This document shows, in pieces, positions 46,455 to 57,175 of a stretch of 64,000 bases of DNA (its first letter is position 1; every line of letters begins with the position of its first letter). The stretch spans positions 18,796,537 to 18,860,536 of the forward strand of contig NC_060233.1 of the NCBI RefSeq assembly GCF_021155775.2, written 5' to 3'. The DNA is from Neodiprion pinetum. Taxonomy: Eukaryota; Arthropoda; Insecta; Hymenoptera; Diprionidae. The position numbers and the translations under genes were made by a program. The notes under the pieces are model-generated. The model saw nothing but the letters and a program-made list of their open reading frames with translations, was not told the DNA's origin and did not search any database.

Positions 46455-46742
46455 ATGGATTTCACAAAACTGAACAAAGTTGCAAGAATGAACAAATTTC
46501 TACCGACGATGAAATTGACGGACATTCGACGAGTCCAAACGAGGTTTGGACAGCGTGTCGTCACAGATCTGAACGACGAATTCAGCGTATTCTTACCGGC
46601 ACGGATTGTGCGACTGCTGAACAAGGACGAGACCCAATATCAGAAATTGGTGCAGACGCTAGAGGAGGAGCGGCTGCTCTTGCAGTATCTGGGCGGCCAG
46701 TACGGTCAAATTGAATTCAAAGATGCGTCGACTCTCGCCTAA
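46455..46742 (+). CDS. Small ORF of the PolB element, 95 aa, possibly OB-fold-like
   Basis: ATG start with an A-rich leader. A core of the form KLTDIRRVQTRFGQRVV, then LNDEFSVFLPARIV, resembles the beta-rich core of small proteins I have seen beside PolB genes in arthropod genomes. A single-stranded-DNA-binding role would fit a protein-primed replicon, but this is inference. The C-terminus ends in a YLGGQYGQIEF pattern. The frame is intact although the polymerase downstream is broken. Confidence 0.5.
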   Translation: MDFTKLNKVARMNKFLPTMKLTDIRRVQTRFGQRVVTDLNDEFSVFLPARIVRLLNKDETQYQKLVQTLEEERLLLQYLGGQYGQIEFKDASTLA

Positions 46743-47220
46743 TTTATACACCGTACCTGGACAACGTGTGCAACGTCTCCTTCTTATCAGCATGGAACGT
46801 GCGACTACTGAACGTGATCAAGAACCATTTTCAAAAACTTGACAAAAGAACTTTCGAAAAAGTTTCTAATTATTCTACGTTTTATAATCTTTAAGAAAAT
46901 TGTATAAATTTTTCACAAAGCTTTTATTTTTTTTATCTGCGGTACATTAACAGGCTACTACGTTGGATGCTGTTGACAGCTCTCTGAAACATACAATAAT
47001 TTTGGACATTTAAGATATGATGTATCACACACAAAAGTATTTATCAAATTTGTTCTAAAAGTTGTGGAATGATATCTTAAAAACGTAAGACACTCATGTA
47101 TTACAAAAGTTTCAAGGTTTTCGTTGTCAAAAAAAAGCAAACAAATAAAAAAAAATAATAAGTAAAGAAACCAATCAATCGAACTTGTTATAAAAGTCAT
47201 GAAATTCGTTGTATATTACT
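46743..47220. other. AT-rich spacer
   Basis: No gene seen. It includes poly-A/T runs that could serve 3' end formation for the convergent ORFs on either side. Confidence 0.5.
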
Positions 47221-47222
47221 CT

Positions 47223-47399
47223 TCATCTTACATTTTTTGGAACAACCAAGTGCCATTTTCCTCTCTTACCAAGCGGGCTGACACACCCGCTTGGTAAATG
47301 AGAATATCGTCCCGACTCCCATCCCCGTAGGCTGTGATCGCGAGTTGAACCGCTCTAACTAAGAAGTCTCGGCCAGGTAGTGGGCCCATTCTTGCGGCA
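47223..47399 (-). CDS. Short - strand ORF of the PolB region, possibly the last exon
   Basis: From an ATG near 47393 (MGPLPGRDFLVRAVQLAI start) to a TAA near 47223, about 53 codons, with a well-mixed, globular-looking composition. A CAG acceptor (TTTTTTTCAG on -) lies about 60 nt upstream. It may be spliced to the ORF at 47879-48142, but I could not fix a junction. Family not recognised. Confidence 0.35.
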
Positions 47400-47878
47400 C
47401 ACGCACATTGGATAAAATGTATACGTACTCCATTTTCTGAAAAAAAATTAATACATGGCTGAAGTCTTGATTATTGATCACATAATGTTGTAAAAAAAAT
47501 GATATTCTTGTACAACTCCCTGATCGAAATCACGATGTATGAAAGCTCGAGGTGACGACGAAACTTATTATTTTCTTGAAAAATAATCTGAAAAAAACGC
47601 ACATACACGTTAATTTATTTCTATTCACTCAAGTAAAATCGAAAATTGTTGTACACTCAAGGTAAAAAACTGTATACGTGCACTGATTTCAATCACCCAC
47701 CTTGACAGTTTGCAAGCTCGACTGCTAATGAATTCATCAGACGAACGGAGCACCCCACTCTTCGTACAGCTTTTTCGTATGTTTTAGGTTCACGATTAAA
47801 CTAATCCCAAATCATAAAGTGGTTGACACTTGTCGGTTACGTTTGCAGGATATATCCTTCTCACTCTGTCCTACTGCA

Positions 47879-48142
47879 CTAGTGCGTAGACCTCGAAATC
47901 GTGAAACTGACACCGTGGGGCAAAGTAAAAACATCCCCGTAACGCTCTCGGTGAACGATATCTACTAAGCCTATCACAGTTCCATGTATAACTCTAGCGA
48001 TTAGTTCACTATCACAGCTCTCTCTCGTACATGAGGCGTGCGGAACTTCTTCGCCAAGTTCCAAGAACTGTCTTGCCATGGTCCCCGCTTTAGGTTCGTT
48101 CGAGAAATATTTTGAAATTGTTTTCGCTGAATAATATTGCAT
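47879..48142 (-). CDS. ORF of the PolB region, about 87 aa, unknown
   Basis: The most likely start is the ATG at 48142 (MQYYSAKTISKYFSNEPKAG). It continues through a Cys-containing middle (ASCTRESCDSELIARVIHG) to a hydrophobic/aromatic end. It is oriented away from the PolB promoter at 48193, so the two share a divergent region. The composition looks like a real globular protein, but I do not recognise it. Confidence 0.4.
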   Translation of the reverse strand: MQYYSAKTISKYFSNEPKAGTMARQFLELGEEVPHASCTRESCDSELIARVIHGTVIGLVDIVHRERYGDVFTLPHGVSFTISRSTH

Positions 48143-48192
48143 ACGGCTGTTCACGAATTTTCGACAATGTGTGAGTCACGTCGTTGTTTACC

Positions 48193-48227
48193 CATAAAAG
48201 GAACCGTGTCAGCGTAGAGCGGTCATT
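48193..48227 (+). promoter_or_regulatory. TATA and initiator of PolB copy 1
   Basis: ATAAAAGG at 48193-48200 and TCATTC at 48222-48227 (A at 48224, about 31 nt downstream). The first ATG of the PolB reading frame is at 48290. Confidence 0.6.
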
Positions 48228-48289
48228 CTAGATCAAGCTTCGCAACTCTATCTTTGCCAAGTGCGTGATCGAAAGAAGAAGAAACAAAC

Positions 48290-49405
48290 ATGGATTACGA
48301 AAAGTGTTTGAAATTAATACAAATCATGGAAACGGCGTTCAAGATTTTAACTGAAAAATCGTCACCGGCAGAGATTGCAAAATGGATTCGATTCGGAACT
48401 CGAAATACCAGGCTTTTGGATAAAATCTTACGCAACAACGCCTTAACGATCGGGGAGAAGACAAGAATTTTGACTACAATTGGAATTCTGAAATCGTTGA
48501 CAGCCAAATTTCAACAATTTCAAAAAGTGGGTGACGGATTATGAAGCCGAAGAAGAAGCGGTCGAGTACGGTGGGAAGATTTGGAGACAGCTTTCGAGAA
48601 CCGAATTCGAACGGGAGCCATTATCAATCTGCGGTATAAAGATTTGAACAGGTTTTTGGAAGATGCGAAACACCTCATCGTTGCAAGACTGAAGAAAATG
48701 CTACGAAAAATGGGAAGTTTGAAACCAAACTGTGTCTTGTGTTGTAAACTCAATATAACGAAAAACGCCGAACTTGTTGAAGAAATGAAATATTTCAACA
48801 CCAGAAACCAGATCATCTTCCAGCCAGCTCACATACACGGGTGGTTCGAAGAGAACGTAAAGCAAAAAGTGTTGACCAAGGTGAAAGATTTTCAAGAGAA
48901 AGACTCTAGTTGGTCGCTGACTGAAATAATCAATTTGACTGTTAATATCAACAAGTTCGTGCCACTAAGAGGCGGTGTGTTCACATACACACCACTAGCC
49001 AAAGATATTCAAGATAAGAAGGCTGTCGTCAATATCCGTAACAGCGACTCATATTGCTTTCTATGGTCGGACACCGCAGCCCTCTTTCCAGCCAACAACA
49101 ATGCCAGCGAAATTACTTCATATCCACATTTCAGCTCAGTGCTACAATACGACGGTTTGCATTTTCCAATGTTTTTAGACCAGATTCCAAAATTTTAGAA
49201 ACTTAAGAAACTTTCAATTAACGTTTATGGTATAGATAGTACGGAAAAACAAAAGCACAGTGAAATTGTACCCATTTATTTAAGCCGAAACAAGTCTGAT
49301 AAACCTACAATCCATCTTTCAGTGATAGAGACTGAAAACGACGATGACGATGATGATGGTGGTATGGAAAATATTGAAAAGAATGTAACACATCATTTTG
49401 CATAA
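48290..49405 (+). pseudogene. PolB element copy 1, N-terminal region
   Basis: One frame runs from the ATG at 48290 to 49405, broken by TGA at 48542, TAG at 49196 and TAA at 49403. It encodes the N-terminal region that precedes protein-primed family B DNA polymerases of arthropod elements: a helical start, then an RIRTG motif, WSLTEIINLTVNIN, and the AVVNIRN...CFLWS segment. Paralogous to 55769-56902, with the last stop at the same site as in that copy. Function of this region is unknown; a terminal-protein role would fit but is a guess. Confidence 0.7.
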
Positions 49406-52007
49406 ATTCGAAATTTGTCGAGATTGACAAGTTCTCAAATTTCTAAACATAAATGTCGTACATGGTTATGTGATAGATATTTGACTCACTTTCAATCTGA
49501 AAGGTGTTTGTTCAAGCACAATGTAGATTGCACGAATTTGAACAGCAGAAGAGGACAAGATTCTCAAATTTAAAAATTTTCAACACAAAGAAACCGTTCC
49601 GTTCTGAGTTTACACAGATCTAGAATGTTTACTGCAGCCCACACATGAAAGTTTTGGGGAAAATAGAGCAATTTATCAGAAGCATCTTCCGTATAGTATA
49701 GCTTATTATCTACATTGTGCGTTTGACGATTCGCTTTCAAAATTCAAAATTAATCGCGGAGAAACTTGCATCAAATGGTTTGTGAATGAGTTAAAGGAAT
49801 TGGCACATTCGCTAGAGGGATATTACAAGACTGTTATCCCCATGGAAATACTGAATTTCAATCAGATCAAAGAATTTGATTTATCGACGGTCTGTCATAT
49901 TTGTGAAAAACCGTTTACACCCAAAGACGTGAAACATCGTGATCATTGTCATTTCACGGGAAAGTACCGCGGTGCTGCTCACCGCAGCTGTAATCTAAAT
50001 TACCAAAATTCGCACACTATCCCAGTGATATTCCACAATCTGTCGGGTTACGATTCGCATTTTCTGATCAAAGCCCTGGCAACGTCATTCGAAGGTACTG
50101 TTAAACAATCACCTGTTAATAAAGAAAAGTACATTTCCTTCACTAAATTCGTTAAGGGAACGGATGTAACGTTCCGTTTCATAGAGTCGTACCGTTTCAT
50201 GCCTAGCAGCCTCGATAAATTATCATCGTATCTGGACGATTGTCAAAAAACAATAACACGTAAATTCTGCAGTAGCTTGAACAAATTTCGGTTATTGACT
50301 AGGAAAGGTGTCTTCCCGTACGAATACATAGACAGTTGACAGAAGCTCGAGGAGCAACATTTACCAGTCAAAGAACAGTTTGATTCAAAATTGAATGACC
50401 GGAAGATATCAGACGACGATTACGCACACGCGTGCAACGTATGGCTAACTTTTAACGTTCAAACTTTGGGAGAGTATTCGGACTTATATTAACAGACGGA
50501 TGTGTTTTTACTAGACGACGTTTTTCAAAATTTTCGACGAAACTGCTGGACAACGTACAAACTGGACCTATTACATCACTACACAGCGCCCGGTCTGTCG
50601 TTTAATGCAATGTTAAAAAGTACAGGCATCGAGCTCGAACTTCTCACCGACATAGATATGGTTATGTTTATCGAAAAAGGTGTTCGAGGTGGTGTGTCAC
50701 AGTGCTCGAACAGATACGCAAAGGCTAACAATAGATATATGGGAGAGGAATTCGATCCAGAAGTCGAAGAATCTCATCTCATGTACTTTGACGTTAATAA
50801 TTTATACGGTGCGGCTATGAGCTTTCCTCTGCCGTGTAATTCCTTCGAATGGGTATCAGACTTCAGACAATGCGACGTTCTTGCCATCTCGGACGATGCG
50901 AAGTTTGGTTACATGCTGGAGGTAGATTTGGAATATCCTGAGGAAGTGCATGAAACTCATAAAGATTTACCATTGTGTCCGGAGCACTATGTACCTCCGA
51001 TTTTGAACAATAAACAGCCGAAATTAATGCCCACGCTACTTTGCAAGAAAAACTACGTTGTTCACTATAGCGTTTTGAAACAATGCTCACAATTAGGCTT
51101 AAAATTACTCAAAATTCACAGAGTTCTCAAATTCAGGCAAACCCCGTGGCTCAAAAACTACATAGATTTGAATACCGATTTGCGGAAAAAATCTCTCAAC
51201 GAGTTCGAGAAAAATTTTTACAAACTGATGAACAACGCAGTTTTTGGCAAAACAATGGAAAACGTGCCAAAGTACAGAGATGTTCGATTGATCATTGAAT
51301 GGGATGGACGGTACGGTGCTAGAGCTACGATAGCCGAACCTAATTTTCACAGCTGCACCGTTTTCGACAAAGAGATGATTATCTTCGAAATGAGTAAGAC
51401 GAAAGTCAAGTTGAATAAACTCTTGTATGCAGGGTTCTCCATCCTGGATCTGTCTAAAACATTTATCTACGATTTTCAATACAATTATATTAAACGGAAA
51501 TTTGGCATCCGAGCAAAATTAATGTATACGGATACCGACAGTTTGATTTACAACTTTACCGTCCTGGACATAGACGAACATATGCAGGAGGACTTGCATA
51601 AATTCGATTCGTCTGATTATCCGCTTGACAACGCTTATGGAATGCCTCGAGTGAACAAAAAAGTTCTCGGCTTGATGAAAGACGAGAATAACGGGAAAAT
51701 AATGTTGGAATTTGTAGGATTAAGAGCAAAATTGTACGCATTCTGAGTCTTGGGACATGAGAAAGACAATAAACGTGCCAAAGGTGTCAAAGGATCAGCG
51801 TGGAGAAAAATGACTTCCAACGAATATTTGGAATGTGCTTTGAAACGTGAAAATTTGCTTACAAATCAGCATTTGATATTAAGTCGAAAGCACGAGGTAT
51901 ACACTGTAGAACAGCAGAAAGTGGCACTGAGCTGGAATGATGAAAAGCGGATCGTGTTTCAAAACACAACCGACACGCTTCCGTGGGGTTACAAGCCTGC
52001 ACCTTAG
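49406..52007 (+). pseudogene. polB: Protein-primed family B DNA polymerase, copy 1
   Basis: After a frameshift near 49550 the frame runs to 52007, with TGA at 49605, TGA at 50337, TAA at 50490 and TGA at 51744. Motifs in order: VYTDLEC (exonuclease I region, about 49608-49628); a zinc module with CHIC and DHCHFTGKYRG (49890-49970); IPVIFHNLSGYDSHF (exonuclease II, about 50020); DVNNLYGAAM (polymerase motif A, about 50790); KNFYKLMNNAVFGK (motif B, about 51215); YTDTDS (motif C, about 51528-51545). This set defines DNA_pol_B_2 enzymes of Polinton/adintovirus-like and related replicons. The order is complete but the copy is dead as read. All breaks but one are single stop codons in an otherwise good frame. 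Confidence 0.82.
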
Positions 52008-53460
52008 CTTTGTAATTACCGTATCGTAATCTATGTAGGACCTAATTTATAACTGTACCATGATGTATAAAATATTATTATGTAGGATAGTGAGTAAGAA
52101 CGCTCCGAAGTATAAAAAATTGTACAACGATGCATATGTCTGTCGATTGTCTTAAAATAAAGCTGGACACTTGTTATGTGTCGGGTATAAAATAAAGAGG
52201 CACATACGTTTTTACAAAAAATTCATTTATTCAAATGTTACATGTCCGATTCGTTTATCCAATTGTTGTGTATTGTCAAAACCTAACCATTTAACATATT
52301 GTAACGTTCTTGGACGTTACGGAAATAAATATGGATCCGTGAGTTTAATTATCAAGCCAAAATCAAAGGCGAAAATAAAATGTTGGAAAAAAAGCTTTAA
52401 TTGCAGGGTACGTGTTTCTGGTTTTAAGTCTGAAACAAGACTGTTTTTACAATAATGTTGGTTGACTCAGCAACTTTATTCTTTTTAAAGACATAAGAGG
52501 TTTATAAACGTCTTTTATCTATGATGACTACTAGATCATCAAAAAGGTGGCAAAACGGGTGATTTCACCCTTTGTAACACTACTCCCCCCTGAGGAAAAG
52601 AGTCGTCCCGACAATAAAACAATTGTAAAAGTGATCTAGCAGTCATTCCTCGAAGGTGAGTTGGAGCTGTGGATTTTAAAATTTAAAGACTCCCTTTCTT
52701 ACCATCTGGCATTTGCCCACAGTCTCAAGATAAACCAAAGAAAACCTTGAGCAAATAGTTGAGCGGTAAAATTGAATTTCAAAATTTTATGTGCCTTCTT
52801 TCATAAAGGTTAGTGTTGTATAGTGTTACGTATCTTCATGAATTTGAAGACATCAAAATCATCCGGATCGTCGTCGAAAAGGAAATCCATTCTTCTTCAG
52901 GGAAAATATTCCGGTGAATGAAACACAGATGAGTACGACGAGGCGGGAATCCATAACCGGGAAAACTCTGGGTCCTAGGCGAGATAAAGGCCGATTCCCT
53001 CTGAGAACCGGCACATGAAACAGGACAAAGGAATGGGTGACTGAATCCAAGACTTCTTCAGAAACAGCACACCCTAGAGTTTGGAGGGCAAATGTGAGTG
53101 GTGGTATAACAATCCAAATTCACTAAGTGAATTTGGGAAAATGCACGAATAAGATGAACTGAATATTTATTGAAAAGAAAAGAATCGATCTTATCTCATT
53201 TATTTCGTGTCATTCTTCAAAACGAAGGCCACCAGTCATCCGTAGGAATCGGCGAAGGTCGGAAGGAAAAAACTGTTCGGCAAATAATCTGAAAAGTGCT
53301 TACAAAAACTGACACTTGAGGTTAATAAAATGTGAAAATCAAGTAATCGCTCATCGACCTCGAAAAATAATCGTGGCTCTATTCGCATTATAAAAGAAAC
53401 CAAAGCCTATCCGACACAAAACTTGATTCCAGAGAAGAAGTTTCTAGAAAGAAACAAAAC
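52008..53460. other. Unassigned
   Basis: Downstream of PolB copy 1. AATAAAG at 52190 may end its transcript. I see no gene. Confidence 0.45.
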
Positions 53461-53462
53461 TC

Positions 53463-53710
53463 ATGGAAAAACAAAAGACTTCTAATATTGAAAACATTAA
53501 TTCAGTTCGTAGTTATTCTCCGGCCGGCACAAACGCCGGCCGGGGCCTGATCCCCTGGCTCGACACTTGGTCGACAAAGTGTCTGATAACTCCCCTACTG
53601 TTTACAAACGGTAGCCGACTGGCAGCCCGAAGAAGGTACATGACCAGAGCTCTGTATTCACGGCTCAATCTGAGGAGCTGTGCCCGCATCCCGCTCTGCC
53701 TTGATGGCAA
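53463..53710 (+). CDS. Possible exon, up to 83 codons, ending at a strong donor
   Basis: Opens at an ATG and reaches GAAG|GTAAGT near 53714. It is Arg-rich in the second half. A TTTACAG acceptor follows near 53821, but the next segment shows no recognisable protein. The GCCGGC-rich palindrome at 53521-53543 within it argues that it might be non-coding. Family unknown. Confidence 0.25.
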
Positions 53711-53749
53711 TGAAGGTAAGTTCTTTGAAAAATTTGGTAATCAATGAGA

Positions 53750-54075
53750 AATAATTCAATTCTAACTTGAAAGATCCGTAAAAGAGCAAACCCATCTAAA
53801 AATCATTCTCTCTTATTTACAGAGCAACGCTCGAGGTAAACGTTGTTACGACGCAAAAAATCAAGCCGACCGGAACCAGCCTACGTCTAAGCATCACCCC
53901 GTCTCGAACCTAAAAAATGGAGACCAGCTACACAAAAATATTAATTATAAGAAAACAAATTTTGAAACACAACCTCTCGTAATCTTTGTGTTTTCTCAAT
54001 TGAGAAAATCTATTTGATTCTTTTTTTTTTTATCTTTCACTTAATTAAGTTGATCCTTTAATAAAGCAAGCATAG
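53750..54075. other. No feature seen
   Basis: AT-rich spacer between the possible exon and the kinase fragment. Confidence 0.4.
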
Positions 54076-54076
54076 G

Positions 54077-54504
54077 TTAACCCTCGCATGTCAAGAAAGT
54101 ACAAAAATCTTTAAAAACTTGATCAGCGGTAGCTTCTGCATTAATAACCAAAACAGGAGCCGATAAAGAAGAAAAGGTTTTTTTTACTAGCCAATCCTCA
54201 CGAACCTCATGAATAGTTCTGAGTAGCTCTAAAGTAATATTTGATTCTTCCTCACGAGAACGGGAACTGACTCGGGTGAAAAAAGTTTCTGGGGAAAGTC
54301 GCAAATAGACATTCAAATCCAATCTGAGCTCAGACGAGCGAATGAGAAGATCGAAATGTTTCCTCAATGAATGAGATTCGAAGTTGCGAAAATTTCCTAA
54401 CCTTCGACGAGCTTCCACGAAACAATTGCTACTGAATATCGATCTTTCCATCACCTTTATAGGTGATGAAGTCGTCAGTAGTATAGATATGAGAGTTCTA
54501 AATC
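54077..54504 (-). pseudogene. Deoxynucleoside kinase, C-terminal fragment
   Basis: The - strand frame is open from about 54504 to the stop at 54077. It carries family signatures: PIKVMERSIFSS...CFVE (the ERS substrate motif), DLNVYLRLSPETFFTRVSSR (the YLR-SPE...R motif), a lid region with repeated Arg and Glu, IHEVREDWLV, and the VLVINAEAT end. These match insect-type deoxynucleoside kinases (dNK/TK2 group), which phosphorylate deoxynucleosides for dNTP supply. The P-loop N-terminal half is missing upstream, where a stop precedes C-rich repeats. It lies between two PolB copies, so it may be cargo of such an element or a host-gene fragment. Confidence 0.72.
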
Positions 54505-54514
54505 AAAGATGGCG

Positions 54515-54945
54515 GCGCTCCCCCCTCCCCCCCCCTCCCCGCCGCTCTCTCCCCCCCCCCTCACCACGAACCCTTGGCGCTACCCCCGTCCCCCCTCCCC
54601 CTCCCCAAATCCGCGGCGCTACCCCCCCCCCCCCCCGCGAATCCGCGGCGCTGCCCCCCCCCCCAATCCGCGGCGCCCCCCCCCCGTGAATCCGCGGAGC
54701 TACCCCCCCCCCCCCCGGAGAATCCGCGGCGTACCCCCCCCCGAACCCGCAGCCCCCCCCCCCCCCCCGCGAATCCGCAGTGCCCCCCCCCCGCGAATCC
54801 GTGGCGCCCCCCCATCCGCGGCGCCCCCCCCCCTCCCCCCCCCCGCGAATCCGCAGTGCCCCCCCCCCCCCCCCCCGCGAATCCGTGGCGCCCCCCCATC
54901 CGCGGCGCTACCCCCCCCCCCCCCCCCCCCCCCCCCCCCGTTGAT
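54515..54945. repeat. C-rich minisatellite with CGAATCCGCGGCGC units
   Basis: At least a dozen copies of GCGAATCCGCGGCG-like units are joined by C-runs of 5 to 30 bases. Assembly of such runs is unreliable. Open frames over it (Pro-rich on +, Gly-rich on -) are consequences of composition. Confidence 0.92.
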
Positions 54946-55390
54946 CATTTTCGCGGCCGCAAGATGGCTATTCTCAAAGGATTCGACACACACACACACA
55001 CACAAAGTAATTCCTGTCGAGACTTGTTTTCCGCCGAACGTCATAAACGTAGGTATTCGGGGCCCCGAATTTTTATACCTGCACCGCCTGCTTTTTGTTA
55101 ACCGATTTCCATTACATGCTTGGGAAACTATACATTGCTACTTTACTCACAGCATTTGCGCAGATTTTTATACTTAGGTGGGCATCCATCGTAGGCGGTG
55201 GTGGGTTCGCGGGGGAGAGGAGGAAAACCTGTTCCAACACGCTTTTAGACAAGATGCAGCTGCGGAAGCGGGTCACTTCAAACGAGTAATGAAACCCAAA
55301 AATTTGGGGATGTGCAGGCTCGGACTTGTTCGCTATAAAGAGTCGTAAAACCCAAAACTGTGTGTACGGATACCAGCCGATGAAGCCGAG

Positions 55391-55622
55391 ATGCGCAGAA
55401 CGCAGTGCGCATCGCATCTCTGACGTCATTTTTCCCTCCGATATGCGCAGAACGTAGTGCGCATCGCATCTCTGACGCCATTTTTCCCTCCGATATGCAC
55501 AGAACACAGTGCACACCGCATCTCCGACGCCATTTTTCCCTCCGATATGCACAGAATGCAGTGCGCACCGCATCTCTGACGTCATTTTTGCCTCCGATAC
55601 GCGCAAAACGCAGTGCGCACCG
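55391..55622. repeat. 52-bp tandem repeat, 4.4 copies, upstream of PolB copy 2
   Basis: Units begin ATGCGCAGAACG and end TTTTTCCCTCCGAT. Units 1 and 4 hold an intact palindrome TGACGTCA (55421-55428 and 55577-55584), the CRE-type site of ATF/CREB factors; the middle units have TGACGCCA and CGACGCCA. The array ends about 30 bp before the TATA box of the following gene, where an enhancer would sit. Confidence 0.88.
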
Positions 55623-55649
55623 TCCCCAAATTCTTGCGATCCATCGGCC

Positions 55650-55688
55650 TATATATAAGCTCAACGCATCCGATGCAGACTCATCAGT
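55650..55688 (+). promoter_or_regulatory. TATA and initiator of PolB copy 2
   Basis: TATATATAAG at 55650-55659 and TCATCAGT at 55681-55688. The spacing places transcription start at about 55683-55686. The first ATG is at 55769. Confidence 0.72.
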
Positions 55689-55768
55689 CTCACACAATAC
55701 GTGCAAGTCAAAAGCCTACAATTTTCATTTCTCTTACATACAATTGTTGCCTATAACCGTCAAAAGTC

Positions 55769-57175
55769 ATGGCAGTCGAAGCGTATATGGGACTTGCAGA
55801 GCAGATGGAGGGGACTTACAATTTGCTGAGAGAGCAACCACCCGGAGAAGAGAATTACGCCGTCATCAATCATTAGGTTGATATTGGAATTGCGAATATT
55901 CAAGTTCTGCGCGATATTTCCATGCAACGAGGAACAACCGTTGGTGCGAAAATACGGATTCAACATACGATCGCACTCCTGCAATCTTGGGTGACGAAGA
56001 TCAAGCAGTTACAGCGGCGCACAGTGGTGACGGGTGGGAATATCGGTACTCCTGCGGGTGTACAATGTGACGACGTGGATAGCGCTTTTGCCAGCCGAAT
56101 CAGAACGGGGGTTGTCACAAATCTCAGTCATAAAAATTTGGACGCCTTCCTGGACGATGTGCAGCGCGTCGTCACCGAGAAGTTGGAGCTGGTACTGCGC
56201 GAGGAGGGGAATGTGAAGGTTAACATCATATTATCATGCAAATTCGAAAATGCCAAGCATGAAGAGATATCCACCGAAGTCAAGAGTTTCAACACCTCCA
56301 ACGTGGCGATTCTCCTCCCATCAAGCGATATAAATGGTTGGTTCATACGTGCACGGGGTGATCTGCAGTCAAAGGTGGAAGATTTCGAGCAACGCGATTC
56401 CGGCTGGAGTATGATTGAGATCCTTAACTTCACTGTAAATATCAATCGCTACCAGCCTCTCGCCGCGGGGGCTTCAACATTCGTCGAGCTGCCCCAAGAC
56501 ATTCAACGGAAGAGAGCGGTTGTGAACGTGAGGAACGAGGACGAAAGATGCCTTCTCTGGTCCGTCATAGCAGCCCTCCACCTGGTCAAGATCAAGACCG
56601 ATAGGACTCCCAACTATCGTCGCTATATTTCCGAGTTGGACTGTACAGGTATCAAATTCCCTGCTACTCTACATGATGTGAAAAATCTTGAGAGATTGAA
56701 TAATTTGCGCATCAATGTATATGGAATAGAATCTCAAACTTTTTCGCATCATGCAAAATCAAATAAAAGCGTCATCGTGCCAATTTATTCGAGTCAAAAT
56801 TTGCATAGCGTAAACATTGATACGATCCATCTTCTAATGGTTGAGAGTAATCCGGAAGACGATATGACTGGTGAGTTTGCACCGAGATTCCACTTTGCTT
56901 AGATTGAAGATCTTTCCCGATTGGTGAGCAAACAATTGTCTGATCATAATGGCCGACTGTTTTTATGTGACAGATGTTTGTGCCATTTTAGCGTGAAATA
57001 CGCCTACGACAATCATCGGCAAGATTGTATTACGCTAAATAAAGTACGCATGGAGTTTCCCAAGTGTTAAGATTTAGTATTTTCCAATTTTCAAAACAAA
57101 GGCACCGTTCCATTTGTCGTATACGCCGATCTCGAATGTATATTAATCCCTGAGCCTGTAGATGAATTTGAAACT
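55769..57175 (+). pseudogene. polB: PolB element copy 2, N-terminal region, cut by an LTR element
   Basis: One frame from the ATG at 55769 to 57175, broken by TAG at 55874, TAG at 56900 and TAA at 57068. It shares with copy 1 the RIRTG motif, the HEE...VKSFNTSN segment, GWSMIEILNFTVNIN, RAVVNVRN...CLLWS, the LCDRC zinc-like pair, and YADLEC at the exonuclease start. Copies are clearly diverged, so they are separate insertions and not a recent duplication. At 57176 it is interrupted by the - strand LTR element; the polymerase half should lie beyond the window's right edge. It is less damaged than copy 1. Confidence 0.78.

Noticed and set aside
54384..55177. Proline-rich (+) and glycine-rich (-) ORFs up to 222 aa
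   Set aside because: They arise from the C-rich minisatellite, where stops are rare in several frames.
55391..55622. Regular repeat array as a CRISPR
   Set aside because: Units are contiguous without unique spacers and the DNA is eukaryotic. It is a tandem repeat.
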